Shown here in pieces: positions 1 to 13,959 of a stretch of 21,483 bases of DNA. Positions within the stretch are counted from its first letter, which is position 1. Every line of letters begins with the position of its first letter. The stretch comes from Pigoraptor chileana (Eukaryota; Opisthokonta; Filasterea): positions 1-21,483 of the forward strand of contig CALSCR010003272.1 of NCBI GenBank assembly GCA_943704495.1, given 5' to 3'. The position numbers and the translations under genes were made by a program. A model generated the notes under the pieces. It did not search any database. It saw only the letters and a program-made list of their open reading frames with translations, and was not told the DNA's origin.

Positions 1-75
<75 letters not shown>
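1..75. repeat. (AC)n microsatellite at the left end, inside an ABCC intron
   Basis: An uninterrupted AC dinucleotide tract runs from the first base to about position 75, followed by a short AT-rich run (about 84-94). It lies upstream of the acceptor at 233-234 of the ABCC transporter gene, so it is most simply the 3' portion of an intron whose donor is off the window. The sequence starting inside the tract suggests the assembly breaks here. Confidence 0.95.
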
Positions 76-79
<4 letters not shown>

Positions 80-234
80 CTCACATATATATATGTACTC
101 TCGCTACTCGTATGACAACTGCTTGCGCATCGTTCTCACCTCCCTATTCTGGAATTACGTGACAATGCTACACACACATACACTTATATGTCTCCTCCTT
201 CTTCGTTACCCTCCTTGGCCACGGTCCACAACAG

Positions 235-5579
<5,345 letters not shown>

Positions 5580-5741
5580 GTCCATGAGGTGGCGTGTTGC
5601 GCACTGGGATGTGTTCACGCTGCAGTCGTATGCACCACACATTCAGCACTTTTTAATTGAAATCACATCATTTGTCTTAACCAAAGAAAAACAATGAAGA
5701 CTACTAAAGCTTACATATACAGCGGCCATTTTTCATTTCTG

Positions 5742-5760
5742 GTCACGTGTGATCACGTGT
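5742..5760. promoter_or_regulatory. Two CACGTG E-boxes one helical turn apart
   Basis: CACGTG occurs at 5744-5749 and 5754-5759, both as TCACGTGT, with a 10 bp centre-to-centre spacing. They lie 165 bp downstream of the ABCC stop and about 220 bp upstream of the bublin-like start. CACGTG is the core site of bHLH-zip factors such as Myc/Max, USF, MITF and TFEB relatives. Regulation of the downstream gene is an inference from position. Confidence 0.5.
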
Positions 5761-5927
5761 TCCACTCGCACTTTATTTCGGGATAGTGTGAGCAATTTCC
5801 GCGGTGGCAGACCAGAGAAACCTCACAGGCGTCTGCGTTCATTCAGCGGTGCCACCCAAAAACAAACATTTTTATGGCGCAAATACAGCAGCAGCACTCT
5901 CTGTGGTATTTGAGATATTGTACTTCG

Positions 5928-5936
5928 TTTATATAC
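5928..5936 (+). promoter_or_regulatory. Possible TATA element upstream of the bublin-like gene
   Basis: TTTATATAC lies about 40-48 bp upstream of the ATG at 5976. If it works as a TATA box, transcription would start close to 5960. The ATG at 5874 would then be outside the transcript, favouring the 5976 start. Confidence 0.3.
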
Positions 5937-5975
5937 CGTCGTGCATGTGAAAGGGCCTTGAAGCGCAAGGGAGAA

Positions 5976-6377
5976 ATGTCGCAAGCACCATCCGTGATTC
6001 CGCCTGCCAGTGCGGTTGCCGCAGCCGACGAAAGCGCAGACGTGCCCTCTGTGGAGCTTGTCAGCCATCTTGTCGCCTCTCTTCTCAACGGACGCGAGAA
6101 CGACTTTCGCGTGCTCGATGATGCGCGCGAGGATGACGAAAGTCTTGAGACAGAAGAGGAAGCCGCCGAGGCGGAGCGCGAGTTTGGCGTCCTCAGCTCA
6201 CAGATGGATGCCATCAACACGGTGCTCAGTTCATTCGAGTCGAAATCAGACGATTTGAACGCAAAGATCCGCGCATTGCTTGCCTCGGTTGAGCAAGGAG
6301 ACATTGATAACACTGTTGAAACTGTTGTCGAAGAGGAAGAGGGCGAAAAGGCGAGCGAAGGACATGTCAGCAACTGA
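5976..6377 (+). CDS. BBLN: Bublin (UPF0184)-like small coiled-coil protein
   Basis: Single-exon ORF of 133 residues ending in TGA. Residues 68-107 (EREFGVLSSQMDAINTVLSS and what follows) form a heptad-like helix that resembles the conserved core of animal bublin/UPF0184: an AIN..L..IN..L..LE.K.D.L...L..LL pattern is recognisable as MDAINTVLSSFESKSDDLNA. In animals this small acidic protein associates with intermediate filaments; here only a coiled-coil scaffold or adaptor role can be inferred. It is longer than the roughly 83-residue human protein, with an extra N-terminal segment and acidic flanks (48-66 and 115-125). The upstream in-frame ATG at 5874 would add 34 residues that look non-coding and span the TATA-like element, so 5976 (AGAAATG) is preferred. 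Any other short coiled-coil protein is possible. Confidence 0.6.
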   Translation: MSQAPSVIPPASAVAAADESADVPSVELVSHLVASLLNGRENDFRVLDDAREDDESLETEEEAAEAEREFGVLSSQMDAINTVLSSFESKSDDLNAKIRALLASVEQGDIDNTVETVVEEEEGEKASEGHVSN

Positions 6378-7141
6378 GCGATTGGTTTGCATCTTCGGCT
6401 GTCAACCCACCTTGTTGGTTTTGCGTGTTGTGTTGCAGCGTTCGCAATATCAAAATCCTAGATGAAGTTTTTTGAGTTTGTTTTGCTTTTGCTTATCCCT
6501 TGGAGGGATCAAGATTGTGTGCGTGTTATTTCTTTGCCTTTGCTGTTTGCCGTTGCGTTTTTATCAAGTCGCTGTCGGTTTGCGTTTTGTGTCCTTGCAC
6601 ACTCGTCGTACAGACGAAAGGGAGATCTTTTTGGACGCACTTTTGTCATAATATCGTGTTGTTGCGTGCGCGCTGTTGTCGTTTTGCCTTGTTTCTGGTT
6701 TGAGCTTCTTTGCGGCATCGCATTGACTGCAGAACAAAGCATACCATCCTTGTGTTCAGCACAATTAATATGGCGCACATATATGTGTGTATGTGTGTGC
6801 GTGCGTGGGATGTCAATGCAGTTGTATCGGCTGGCAGTGTGTGGTGCTCGCACCGGACATGAGATGGACTAGCAACAAACACAACACCGGCTCGACTCCA
6901 ACAGAGATAGAGACTGGGGCATGTGCACTTGCTCGGGTGTATGTGTGCGTACTGTGCGGGTGTGTATGGGTGTGCGTGTGTGTTCGTGGTGTGTGGTTTA
7001 AGCAGCAAGTCGCATATTAGTCCACAGTCAACAAACGTAATTTATTTCCATCGAAATAAGCACATTCGATAGATACGCACAAAAACTGCGATTTGTTTGC
7101 AAAAGAGCACCAACAAAAAACACTTCCATAGCGTCGCTCAA
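6378..7141. other. Convergent intergenic region, no gene seen
   Basis: This lies between the 3' ends of the bublin-like gene (plus) and exportin-4 (minus). It is T/G-rich and low complexity, with short GT runs (about 6783-6810 and 6935-6990). Open frames here are short and repeat-driven. The only element recognised is the polyadenylation signal listed separately. Confidence 0.7.
7041..7046 (-). promoter_or_regulatory. AATAAA polyadenylation signal for exportin-4
   Basis: AATAAA on the minus strand, about 96 nt beyond the exportin-4 stop codon. It is the only canonical signal noticed at a sensible distance after a stop codon in the window. Confidence 0.5.
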
Positions 7142-10100
7142 TCATTTTCGCCGGAGAAACCCGCGCACGTCCATCAAAAAGGCCTCTAAGTTCTTCCTGA
7201 ACTTTGCCTTATTAGTCCTGTCGAGGACGCCGCGCACCTCATTTGCAGACATGAGCGCGCCACACGCCGTCGCAAACCGGCCGCGCAACGCCTCGTCCGC
7301 CACAACCCTCACGTGATTCTCGGCAAGGGCAGAAAAGTGCGCCGGATACGAACACACGAGCGCAAACAGCGCCTCCGACGACGGCTCGAGGAGATCCATG
7401 TCAAACTTGTGGAGCAGCAGCATTTCAACAATGCCCGACAAAAAGTGCGGCAGAATGCCGTCCAGCGCGCGCGCCTGCCCTTCGAGCGATTCGGGCGACG
7501 AATCCCGCGACCGACACGATCCGTTTCCAATGCCATATCGGTGCGCTGCAAGCTCGGCAATGGAGGCAAGGCACTCGGCCGCAACGGACGTCGCATCCGC
7601 AGACAAGCCCTCTGCAATCGCATGCGCAAACTGCTGCAAAAACGCGGGTGGCATTGCGGCAACCCGCTCGGGGTACACGTCGCAAACAAACTGGACAAGC
7701 GAGTAAAATTGTCCACACAGGTCCGGATAACGCAGAATGTCGCCACCGAGAAGCGGTAAGAGTATTCCAAGGCCAAACAACACAACGTCGGATACCTGCG
7801 GGCCCGATCCCGGAGTGCCAATCACGCGCACTTCCCCGCCAAAGGACGTGCCGTCGTCGGCAAAGTCGACAAAGTCCTTCTTAATGATGCTCGTGAGGAG
7901 TTTCAGCAGTCGAACAAGGTCGTCGTGGCGCTCTTCCTCGTCGCCCGGCAGCACAGAGGTCCTCCCGACAGTGTTGCGGTGGTGCGTCTCCAGCAGTCGC
8001 AGCGAGCAGTCGTACAACATGTGGCAGTCGGCGTCAGGCACGAGCGCAATCAGGCTGCCCACGGCGTCCCCAGCGAGGTCGAGAATGAACGCGTATACAT
8101 CCGGGCAATTGCGGTAGACGTCCATCAGTGCGGGGAGGGCGACAAGGTGTGGACGCAAAAAGTCCAACACCGCGGGGGCCATGCGCGATTCGGTGGCAAG
8201 GACAATGCCCCGCATGCCCTCCAGACAGGCGGCCAGCTCGCCCACAACCACGGGGTCTTGCGACCGCCGCGCGAAGTCAGCAGCCCCAATCGCAGACGAA
8301 AAACGGCTGCTGATATTCTGCGATATTTCACCGAAATAGCCGCCTTCAAACGCAATCTTTGCGAGGGCTCGGACGACATTACACTGGAACTTCGGCGGGA
8401 GCGACCTGACAGCCGAGCGCGCGTCTGCAAGCATGCGCACGAGCTCACGCACAGACGGCGATGCGGCAAATGCCTGCTTTGCGTGCGTTGACGAGCGCGC
8501 AACAGCAAGAAGAAGATCCGCAGAGTCCCGACAGACGTCTGGCTCTCCCCGCCAAAAGACCATGTTCTGTGCAACCTTCCGCGCGACAAACTCGAGGGTT
8601 GCCACGCCACCAACCGAATCGCCGCCGTAGGCAACAATGAGAGACGGCGCCTGCGTGCTCTGCTGCATGGAGACGCCCTCCTCCGCCATGAGATACGTTG
8701 CTGCCCACCGGCGCAGCAGCCACACGACCGTGCGCGCGAGACGGGGGCTCGCACGTGACACGTCCCCACCGCCAACAACGACGGCCTCAGCCTGCGCCAC
8801 GCCGAGAAGGCTCTGGCTGCACATCACGACGGGGTCACGTGAGGGATCGCCGCCGGACGAAAGGGCAAGGAGGAGCACCTCCTCCGGGACGCACGGTTTC
8901 TCTCCGTCGTCCGCGTCAGCCATCACGTGGCCAGCTGTCATGAGAATCCAGTGAAGCTCTTCAAAGAGTGCCGTCCGCTCGTCGTCGCCCAGCGCGCCAG
9001 ACACCCACTGATTTACGCGCTCCGACCGCGCAGCAAGCGCACCCGCGATGCACGACAGAGATTTCGCAATGTCTGCGCGCGCGATGCTCGCAATGTCGCA
9101 CAACTGGTCCTCGTGCAAGACCCAGTCGTCCGTCTCGGCGTCCAAGCACACTTCCTCATCATCTCCGCCAATGCTGTCGTCGCAGCCACCGTGCTTTGTC
9201 GCACGCCATGTCAAGTATGCCTCAAAGACGGGGCCCACAAAGGAACGAAGGCGCTCGTCGGCCGATGCGCGCATTGATGCATCCGCGTGCGCACCAGAGC
9301 GTACGCTCACGAACCCCGCCAGAAATTGGTCAAGCGCCTCGACGCGCCACGACGCTTCTTCCTCGTCAGGAGGGAAGCGTGGGTCCATGCACGCGCACGC
9401 CCCCGCGGACATGGCCATGAGGACGCCGTCAAGGTGTTGAGCTCCCACCGCAACCAGGTGACGAAGGGGATGCGAGCAAAGCAGTGTTGATGTCAGGCTT
9501 CCCAACCACAACAGCTCGGGTCCTTGCAACGAAGATGGGGCACGCATGGTCACCGCCCTCGCGACAAGCGGGACGAGCACGCCGATATATGCGTGCGCAT
9601 GCGTCTCAGACTCGACGGCAGCGCCTGCAAGAGAACACAGCTGCACCAGGCACTGTCCACACTGTCCGTATGTCGGGTCGTCGGGAGAGCGTCCAGACGC
9701 GCGGAGGGCCTCGTGCGTCGTAAAGAACGCCGAGAGCAGCGATGGGTTGAGCACGGTTGCGCGCCACGAGTCTGGGGGGCGAAACGGGCCCGTGCCAGAC
9801 GCCACGCCGTCCCCCGCAAACGTGCCCACGCGGCGCACACGTCCTGTTGCAAACTCCCACGTGAGCACACGCTCTGACATGGCTATAAATGCGCCGAGTA
9901 TGCTCGCATCCGCAGCACCGCCGCCGCCAGACGCCGCCGACGCCAGCAAATTGGCGCACGCTTCAAATATCGACCTCAATTCGCCCTGCTCAAATGATCG
10001 CTTGCACTGGTCGTGGAATTCCCACGTCAGCCCGACATCACTCGCCTTTGATGATGTCGCAAACTGCTCCATTATTTCAAGGAGGAGCGTGCACGCTAGC

Positions 10101-11117
10101 TTCTGAAGGCGGGCGTCGTTGCCACTCAAAAGACGCCATATTTGCGAGAAAAGCGCACTTTTCGATGCGCCGTTGTCGCTGGCGTTGAGCCAACCGCGCT
10201 TGAGGAAGACTGCGATCGCCTCCACAATACGGTGTCGCACAAAGACAGGGGTCCTGCAAGTATTTGGTGTGCACATGTGAGTGTGCGTGTATGCACATAT
10301 ATGTACATGGGAGGGCTTGGGTATATAGCATTCTGTTTCGCACTTTCATCAAAATGGCCTCTCTCACATGCATGCTCTCTTTTCCGGTGTGTGAAAAGGG
10401 CGTTTTGAGCACGTGAGATCACCCTGTGCATCCCGACACAAAGTAATGCCTACCTTTCGTTGGTTGTCGCAAGTGTCAGGAGATACGTGCGCCAACCGTC
10501 AATGAAATCCAGGCCAAGAGAGTTCCACTTTCGCATCACACACTCCTTCACCGCAGTCACCGCCTCATACAAAACGTAATCCACAGTGGTGTTCTCTGCA
10601 CAAGGTACACATGGAAACACGCCAATCGCCACCATGTCAGGCACAGTCGTCAATATGTCGCAACTACTGTTCAACAAATACACACACACACACACACACG
10701 CACGCACACGCACAAACATATAAACGACCAGGAAGTGCTTGATTCCACATGGACTGCAACGTTCGCTCATGCTTACATCACCAAAAGCATTCTATATTCA
10801 CCTATGATGAATTTGCATGTTTCAAAGGGGTCGTCCGCCTGCCTGAGGGTAAGAAAGACCTGCTCCGCTGCAGAGCGCTGTTGCTGGGAGACTTGGTTTG
10901 GCGCCGCCTGCACAGTTGTACAAAATGAGTTGGGAAATCAAATTGATTAGAAATACCAGCCTCATCCACACTGCGCATACACTTCATACATATACGCATA
11001 TACTTCATACGCATACACTTTACACACACGCATGAGATGACGTACACCATCCATAATGCACACCTGCACGGTTTGAGCAGCAAGCTCAAAGTGCCTCAGA
11101 AGGCCCTGATTGTCCAT
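7142..11117 (-). CDS. XPO4: Exportin-4 (importin-beta family nuclear transport receptor)
   Basis: RanGTP-dependent nuclear transport receptor; in animals it exports hypusinated eIF5A and Smad3 and imports some Sox proteins. Exons: complement of 11064-11117, 10802-10907, 10454-10595 and 7142-10253, giving 1,137 residues (human about 1,150). The N-terminus matches exportin-4 closely: QQQRSAAEQVFLTLR, CKFIIENTTVDYVLYEAV (49-66) and RHRIVEAIAVFLKRGW (107-122), then the diagnostic LACTLLLEIMEQFATSSKAS and GLTWEFHDQCKRSFE. The C-terminus LDRTNKAKFRKNLEAF also fits. ATG at 11117 is chosen because the frame further upstream has no ATG. Exon junctions fall in phases 0, 1 and 2 and restore the frame exactly. 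All three introns lie within the first 300 coding bases; the last exon is 3,112 bp. AATAAA lies about 96 nt past the stop. Confidence 0.96.
10680..10716. repeat. (CA)n / CGCA tract in exportin-4 intron 2
   Basis: A CA dinucleotide tract on the plus strand passes into CGCACG-type units. Read on the gene's strand it is a GT tract in the middle of the intron 10596-10801. Confidence 0.9.
10968..11036 (-). repeat. Degenerate ATACGC/TTCATAC repeats in exportin-4 intron 1
   Basis: Repeated variants of CATACACTTCATACATATACG fill about 65 bp of the intron 10908-11063. On the gene's strand they form a GT/GTATG-rich donor half. Confidence 0.6.
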
Positions 11118-11992
11118 TGTGGCCACTTGTAACAGCGAATTCAACAGAGCCGAGTGGATGACGGGTGTCGCCCTGTCTCAGTTTGGCGCAACCGCAAGGG
11201 GCATCAACGGGCACTCGGCATCCCTGACAGACTGCAACAGACCGTTTTCCAGATTAATGTGCCAATGCGCGGCTAAAACACAAAAGCACCCTTTTTTTGC
11301 ACAATTTCACCGCAATATCTTATATGCATCGAGCAGATTGTGATAACAAAAGGACTGTCTGGTCTTTGATAAAGCCGTGGATCGTTTCCGGGACTGCATT
11401 CGGGCAAGTGGAGACGGCACGCGCGAAACTGGCCAATCCCCGCACCCCGGATGCACTTTGAGGATGGCCCCCATAGTCAGTATGACTACGTACTGGAAAT
11501 GGGGAGTGGTGTTGCCTAAGACAGACTGATGGAAGCCGATAGGCGGATTCCCGACGCGTCTGGCGAGCCACATGGGCACAGATGCATCGCCAAATCCATT
11601 CCAGTATTCTCTCGTCTTGCTTGCTCCTAGGACCACTTCCTCCGCACAATGACCGCACAGGATAAAGGCATTCGCATCTGGCACAATCCGTTTGGAATTC
11701 GAAAAAGGTGTGTGTTGGCAACGTTCGTTGCCGATTGTGTCTTTAATCTGATTTGTGGCTGTTTGTTTTTTTGTGCTTGCGTCACCAGTTTTCATGGCTG
11801 ACAATTCGTCTGTGTTTGCGAATATTTGCAGGAATATCAATATTCTCTCTTAACTCCTCCATAAGAACAAATAGGTGCGTTATCAGCTGTCTTTGCTGTG
11901 AATTTTCTGGGCAATGTTGTTTCACTCACACTATGACGCATCCATGGTTGTTGACGCACAATAAGCCCATCTCTCTCATTAATCCAGAAAAA
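11118..11992. other. Head-to-head intergenic region between XPO4 and SOD1
   Basis: This 875 bp gap separates the divergent starts of exportin-4 and SOD1, so it should hold both promoters. No clear TATA or CCAAT element was found. It carries the unassigned minus-strand ORF listed separately. On the plus strand it also shows exon-like pieces: an acceptor-like CTCCTAG at 11624-11630 followed by an open stretch to a possible donor at 11708, then a TTTGCAG acceptor at 11826-11832 with a short ORF to TAA at 11851-11853. Confidence 0.5.
11307..11840 (-). other. Unassigned ORF of up to 177 codons, function unknown
   Basis: A minus-strand frame is open for 534 bp upstream of the exportin-4 start. The encoded segment around VPMWLARRVGNPP and GNTTPHFQYVVILTMG looks protein-like, but I recognise no family. 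There is no strong start context. It overlaps plus-strand exon-like pieces, so at most one strand is likely to be real. It could be a decayed gene, an upstream transcript, or chance. Confidence 0.15.
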
Positions 11993-13399
11993 ATGGTCTT
12001 CAAGGCTGTGTGTGTTCTCAAGGGTGACGCGGCCGTCACTGGCACCGTCACTTTTACCCAGGAGGTCAGTTTGAACTGCGTGGCTGTTGGCTGCGCTTTT
12101 GCATCACCTATGGGGTGAACGTGCATTGTCAACGGAATGAGAATGTTGGTGTTTTGTCCATTTGTACGCACACACACATACGCACATACGCACACATGCA
12201 TACGGCTACACATATCGATATGAAGTGCAGAAACGACCGCATCTTCTGACACAGAGAACAAACTATGTTGGTATGCGTGTCTAGGGCGACGGCTCCCCGA
12301 CCGTGATTGAGGGATCCATCAAGGGACTCACCCCTGGCCAGCACGGATTTCACGTGCACGAGTTTGGTGACAACACCAACGGTGAGTGCTCCGGGTGCAA
12401 TGGGTGCAATTGCTTTCATTTTCAATGTTGCATGTGTTACGCCCTTTTCTTCGATGCAGTTTATGGTCTCTGTCCACTCGGATGTGATGCAACCAACAAC
12501 GGCTGGACGCTGAGTGCACACACGCAATGTCATGTGTTGTCTGAGTGCACATGCAATGCCGTGTTTTGTCGTTGGTCGTATACTCTGGTTCTGAGGTCTG
12601 GTCAGGCGACAGTCCAAATCAAGGAGCCTCATGTTGTTGCCGTGGTGTCCATTGCCCGTATGCAGGATGCACCAGCGCCGGACCTCACTTCAACCCCTTT
12701 GGCAAGACGCACGGCGCTCCCTCTGACGATGTGCGGTGAGTGTCCTGTTGTGCGTGTGCGTGTGCGTGTGCGTGTGCGTATGCTGCACGTGTTATTTGTG
12801 TAACGAGCGAATTGCGAAAGGAAAGACTTAAAGAACAATGACATTCCGACACAGACGTAATAGCGCTCATTTCTTATTTGTGCTTCCTGTGCGTATGAAC
12901 CGACACTCGCTAACATTTCGCTCATTGCTTTTGTGCTCCCGCAACCTTCTCTTCTGTGTAACATAACGCGCGCGTCTGTCGTTGTAACAGCCATGTTGGC
13001 GACCTCGGCAACGTCACTGCGGACAATGACGGCGTCGCAAACTTCAAGATTAGCGACCGCCTCGTCTCGCTCTCTGGCCAGCACTCTGTTGTTGGCCGCA
13101 CGATGGTGGTGGGTACAAGATGCAGTGTTCCTTGAACCATTGATTGTGCTGTTCGGTTTTGTCAATGTGCTCTCACAACGGACCGTGAGACAAAATGTGC
13201 TCACAACACGACCTTTTTGAGACAAACATGTGCCCACAACAGACCATATTGAGACAATATGCCCACAACAAATTCGATGCACTCGCAGGTCCACGCTGAC
13301 ATCGATGACCTTGGCAAGGGTGGCCACGAGTTCAGCCTCACGACGGGCAATGCTGGCGGCCGTCTTGCGTGTGGCGTCATCGGCATCTCGAAGATCTGA
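11993..13399 (+). CDS. SOD1: Cu/Zn superoxide dismutase, cytosolic type
   Basis: Converts superoxide to oxygen and hydrogen peroxide. Five exons (11993-12064, 12285-12381, 12666-12735, 12991-13108, 13289-13399) give 155 residues (human 153) ending in TGA. All metal ligands are present: Cu by His47, His49, His64 and His121; Zn by His64, His72, His81 and Asp84. Key motifs are [31 protein letters not shown] and [14 protein letters not shown]. Cys58 and Cys147 can form the structural disulfide, and Arg144 guides substrate. There is no signal peptide or transit extension, so it is cytosolic. The start follows an A-rich leader (AGAAAAAATGG). Introns are 220, 284, 255 and 180 bp, in phases 0, 1, 2 and 0. 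Confidence 0.98.
12748..12780 (+). repeat. (TGTGCG)n repeat in SOD1 intron 3
   Basis: About five near-perfect TGCGTG hexamer units lie just after the donor at 12736, so the donor side of the intron 12736-12990 is GT-rich. Confidence 0.85.
13164..13270 (+). repeat. Degenerate 30-34 bp tandem repeat in SOD1 intron 4
   Basis: Three full copies and one partial copy of a unit with the pattern AATGTGCTCACAACxxGACCxTTTGAGACAA start near 13164, 13194, 13228 and 13258. They fill most of the intron 13109-13288. Each copy shares TG(T)GC(T/C)CACAAC and GAGACAA. They diverge by substitutions and small indels, so this is an old local duplication. Confidence 0.75.
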
Positions 13400-13959
13400 G
13401 CATCTTCTGTGTTTTACTTTCTTTTTTTTCTTTTTTGGGTTGTGCAATTAAGCCTTGAAGTACATGGTATTATTGTGCTCGGGGGTTTCTCCAATCTCTC
13501 GCCGTTTGTGTTGACTGAATGTTGGAAGCAGAGTAGATTTCCTTGATTGGCTAATCAAAGTTAACTGCGAGGGCGATTGCATGGTATTCGTTCTATGTGT
13601 ATATAGACTGCTATCATTTTACCGAATTGTTTCGGTGTCTTTGTATCTGTATCTGCCTGTATCTGTATCTGTGTCTGTGTCTGTGTCTGTGTCTGTGTCT
13701 GTGTCTGTGTGAACCAATTGTTGATGCATCTTCATAATGGCGTAGCACTTGATCAGTGAGTTTCATTGCATTTAATATTTCGAAACAAACAAACAACAAA
13801 AAACGAAAAAGAAGAACAGAAACGCACGCAGCAACGCAGCAACACCGCACGCAACGCACACGCACTTTACATCACAGATTAAAAATTTAAAAAAACAAAC
13901 GAGAGCACTGTAATCCATCCGCAACGTCTGCGAGAAGCATTTGCGTGTGCAAATGGGTC
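13400..13959. other. Convergent intergenic region, SOD1 / reductase
   Basis: Holds the 3' ends of the SOD1 and reductase transcripts. It contains a T-rich tract just after the SOD1 stop (13414-13438), the hexamer array listed separately, and an A-rich, C/A-rich stretch at 13785-13865. No coding region or canonical AATAAA was found. Confidence 0.6.
13636..13711 (+). repeat. TGTATC to TGTGTC hexamer array
   Basis: About 12 hexamer units: the first part is TGTATC-type with one CTGCC variant, the last six or so are uniform TGTGTC. It looks like a short satellite in which one variant has spread. Confidence 0.9.

Noticed and set aside
5874-5975. Upstream ATG giving a 34-residue N-terminal extension to the bublin-like protein
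   Set aside because: The extension has no family resemblance and covers a TATA-like element; the ATG at 5976 fits better.
6462-7020. Small Cys/Val-rich ORFs after the bublin-like gene
   Set aside because: They come from T/G-rich low-complexity DNA in all frames and have no recognisable content.
7313-10106. Many 60-190 codon ORFs on the plus strand and other minus frames across exportin-4
   Set aside because: They are shadows of a GC-rich, 3.1 kb coding exon whose own frame matches exportin-4 along its length; none shows a recognisable domain.
13164-13270. CRISPR-like repeats in SOD1 intron 4
   Set aside because: The units are contiguous degenerate duplications with no unique spacers, inside a spliced intron.
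13636-13711. CRISPR-like array
   Set aside because: Plain hexamer tandem repeat with no spacers, in a eukaryotic intergenic region.
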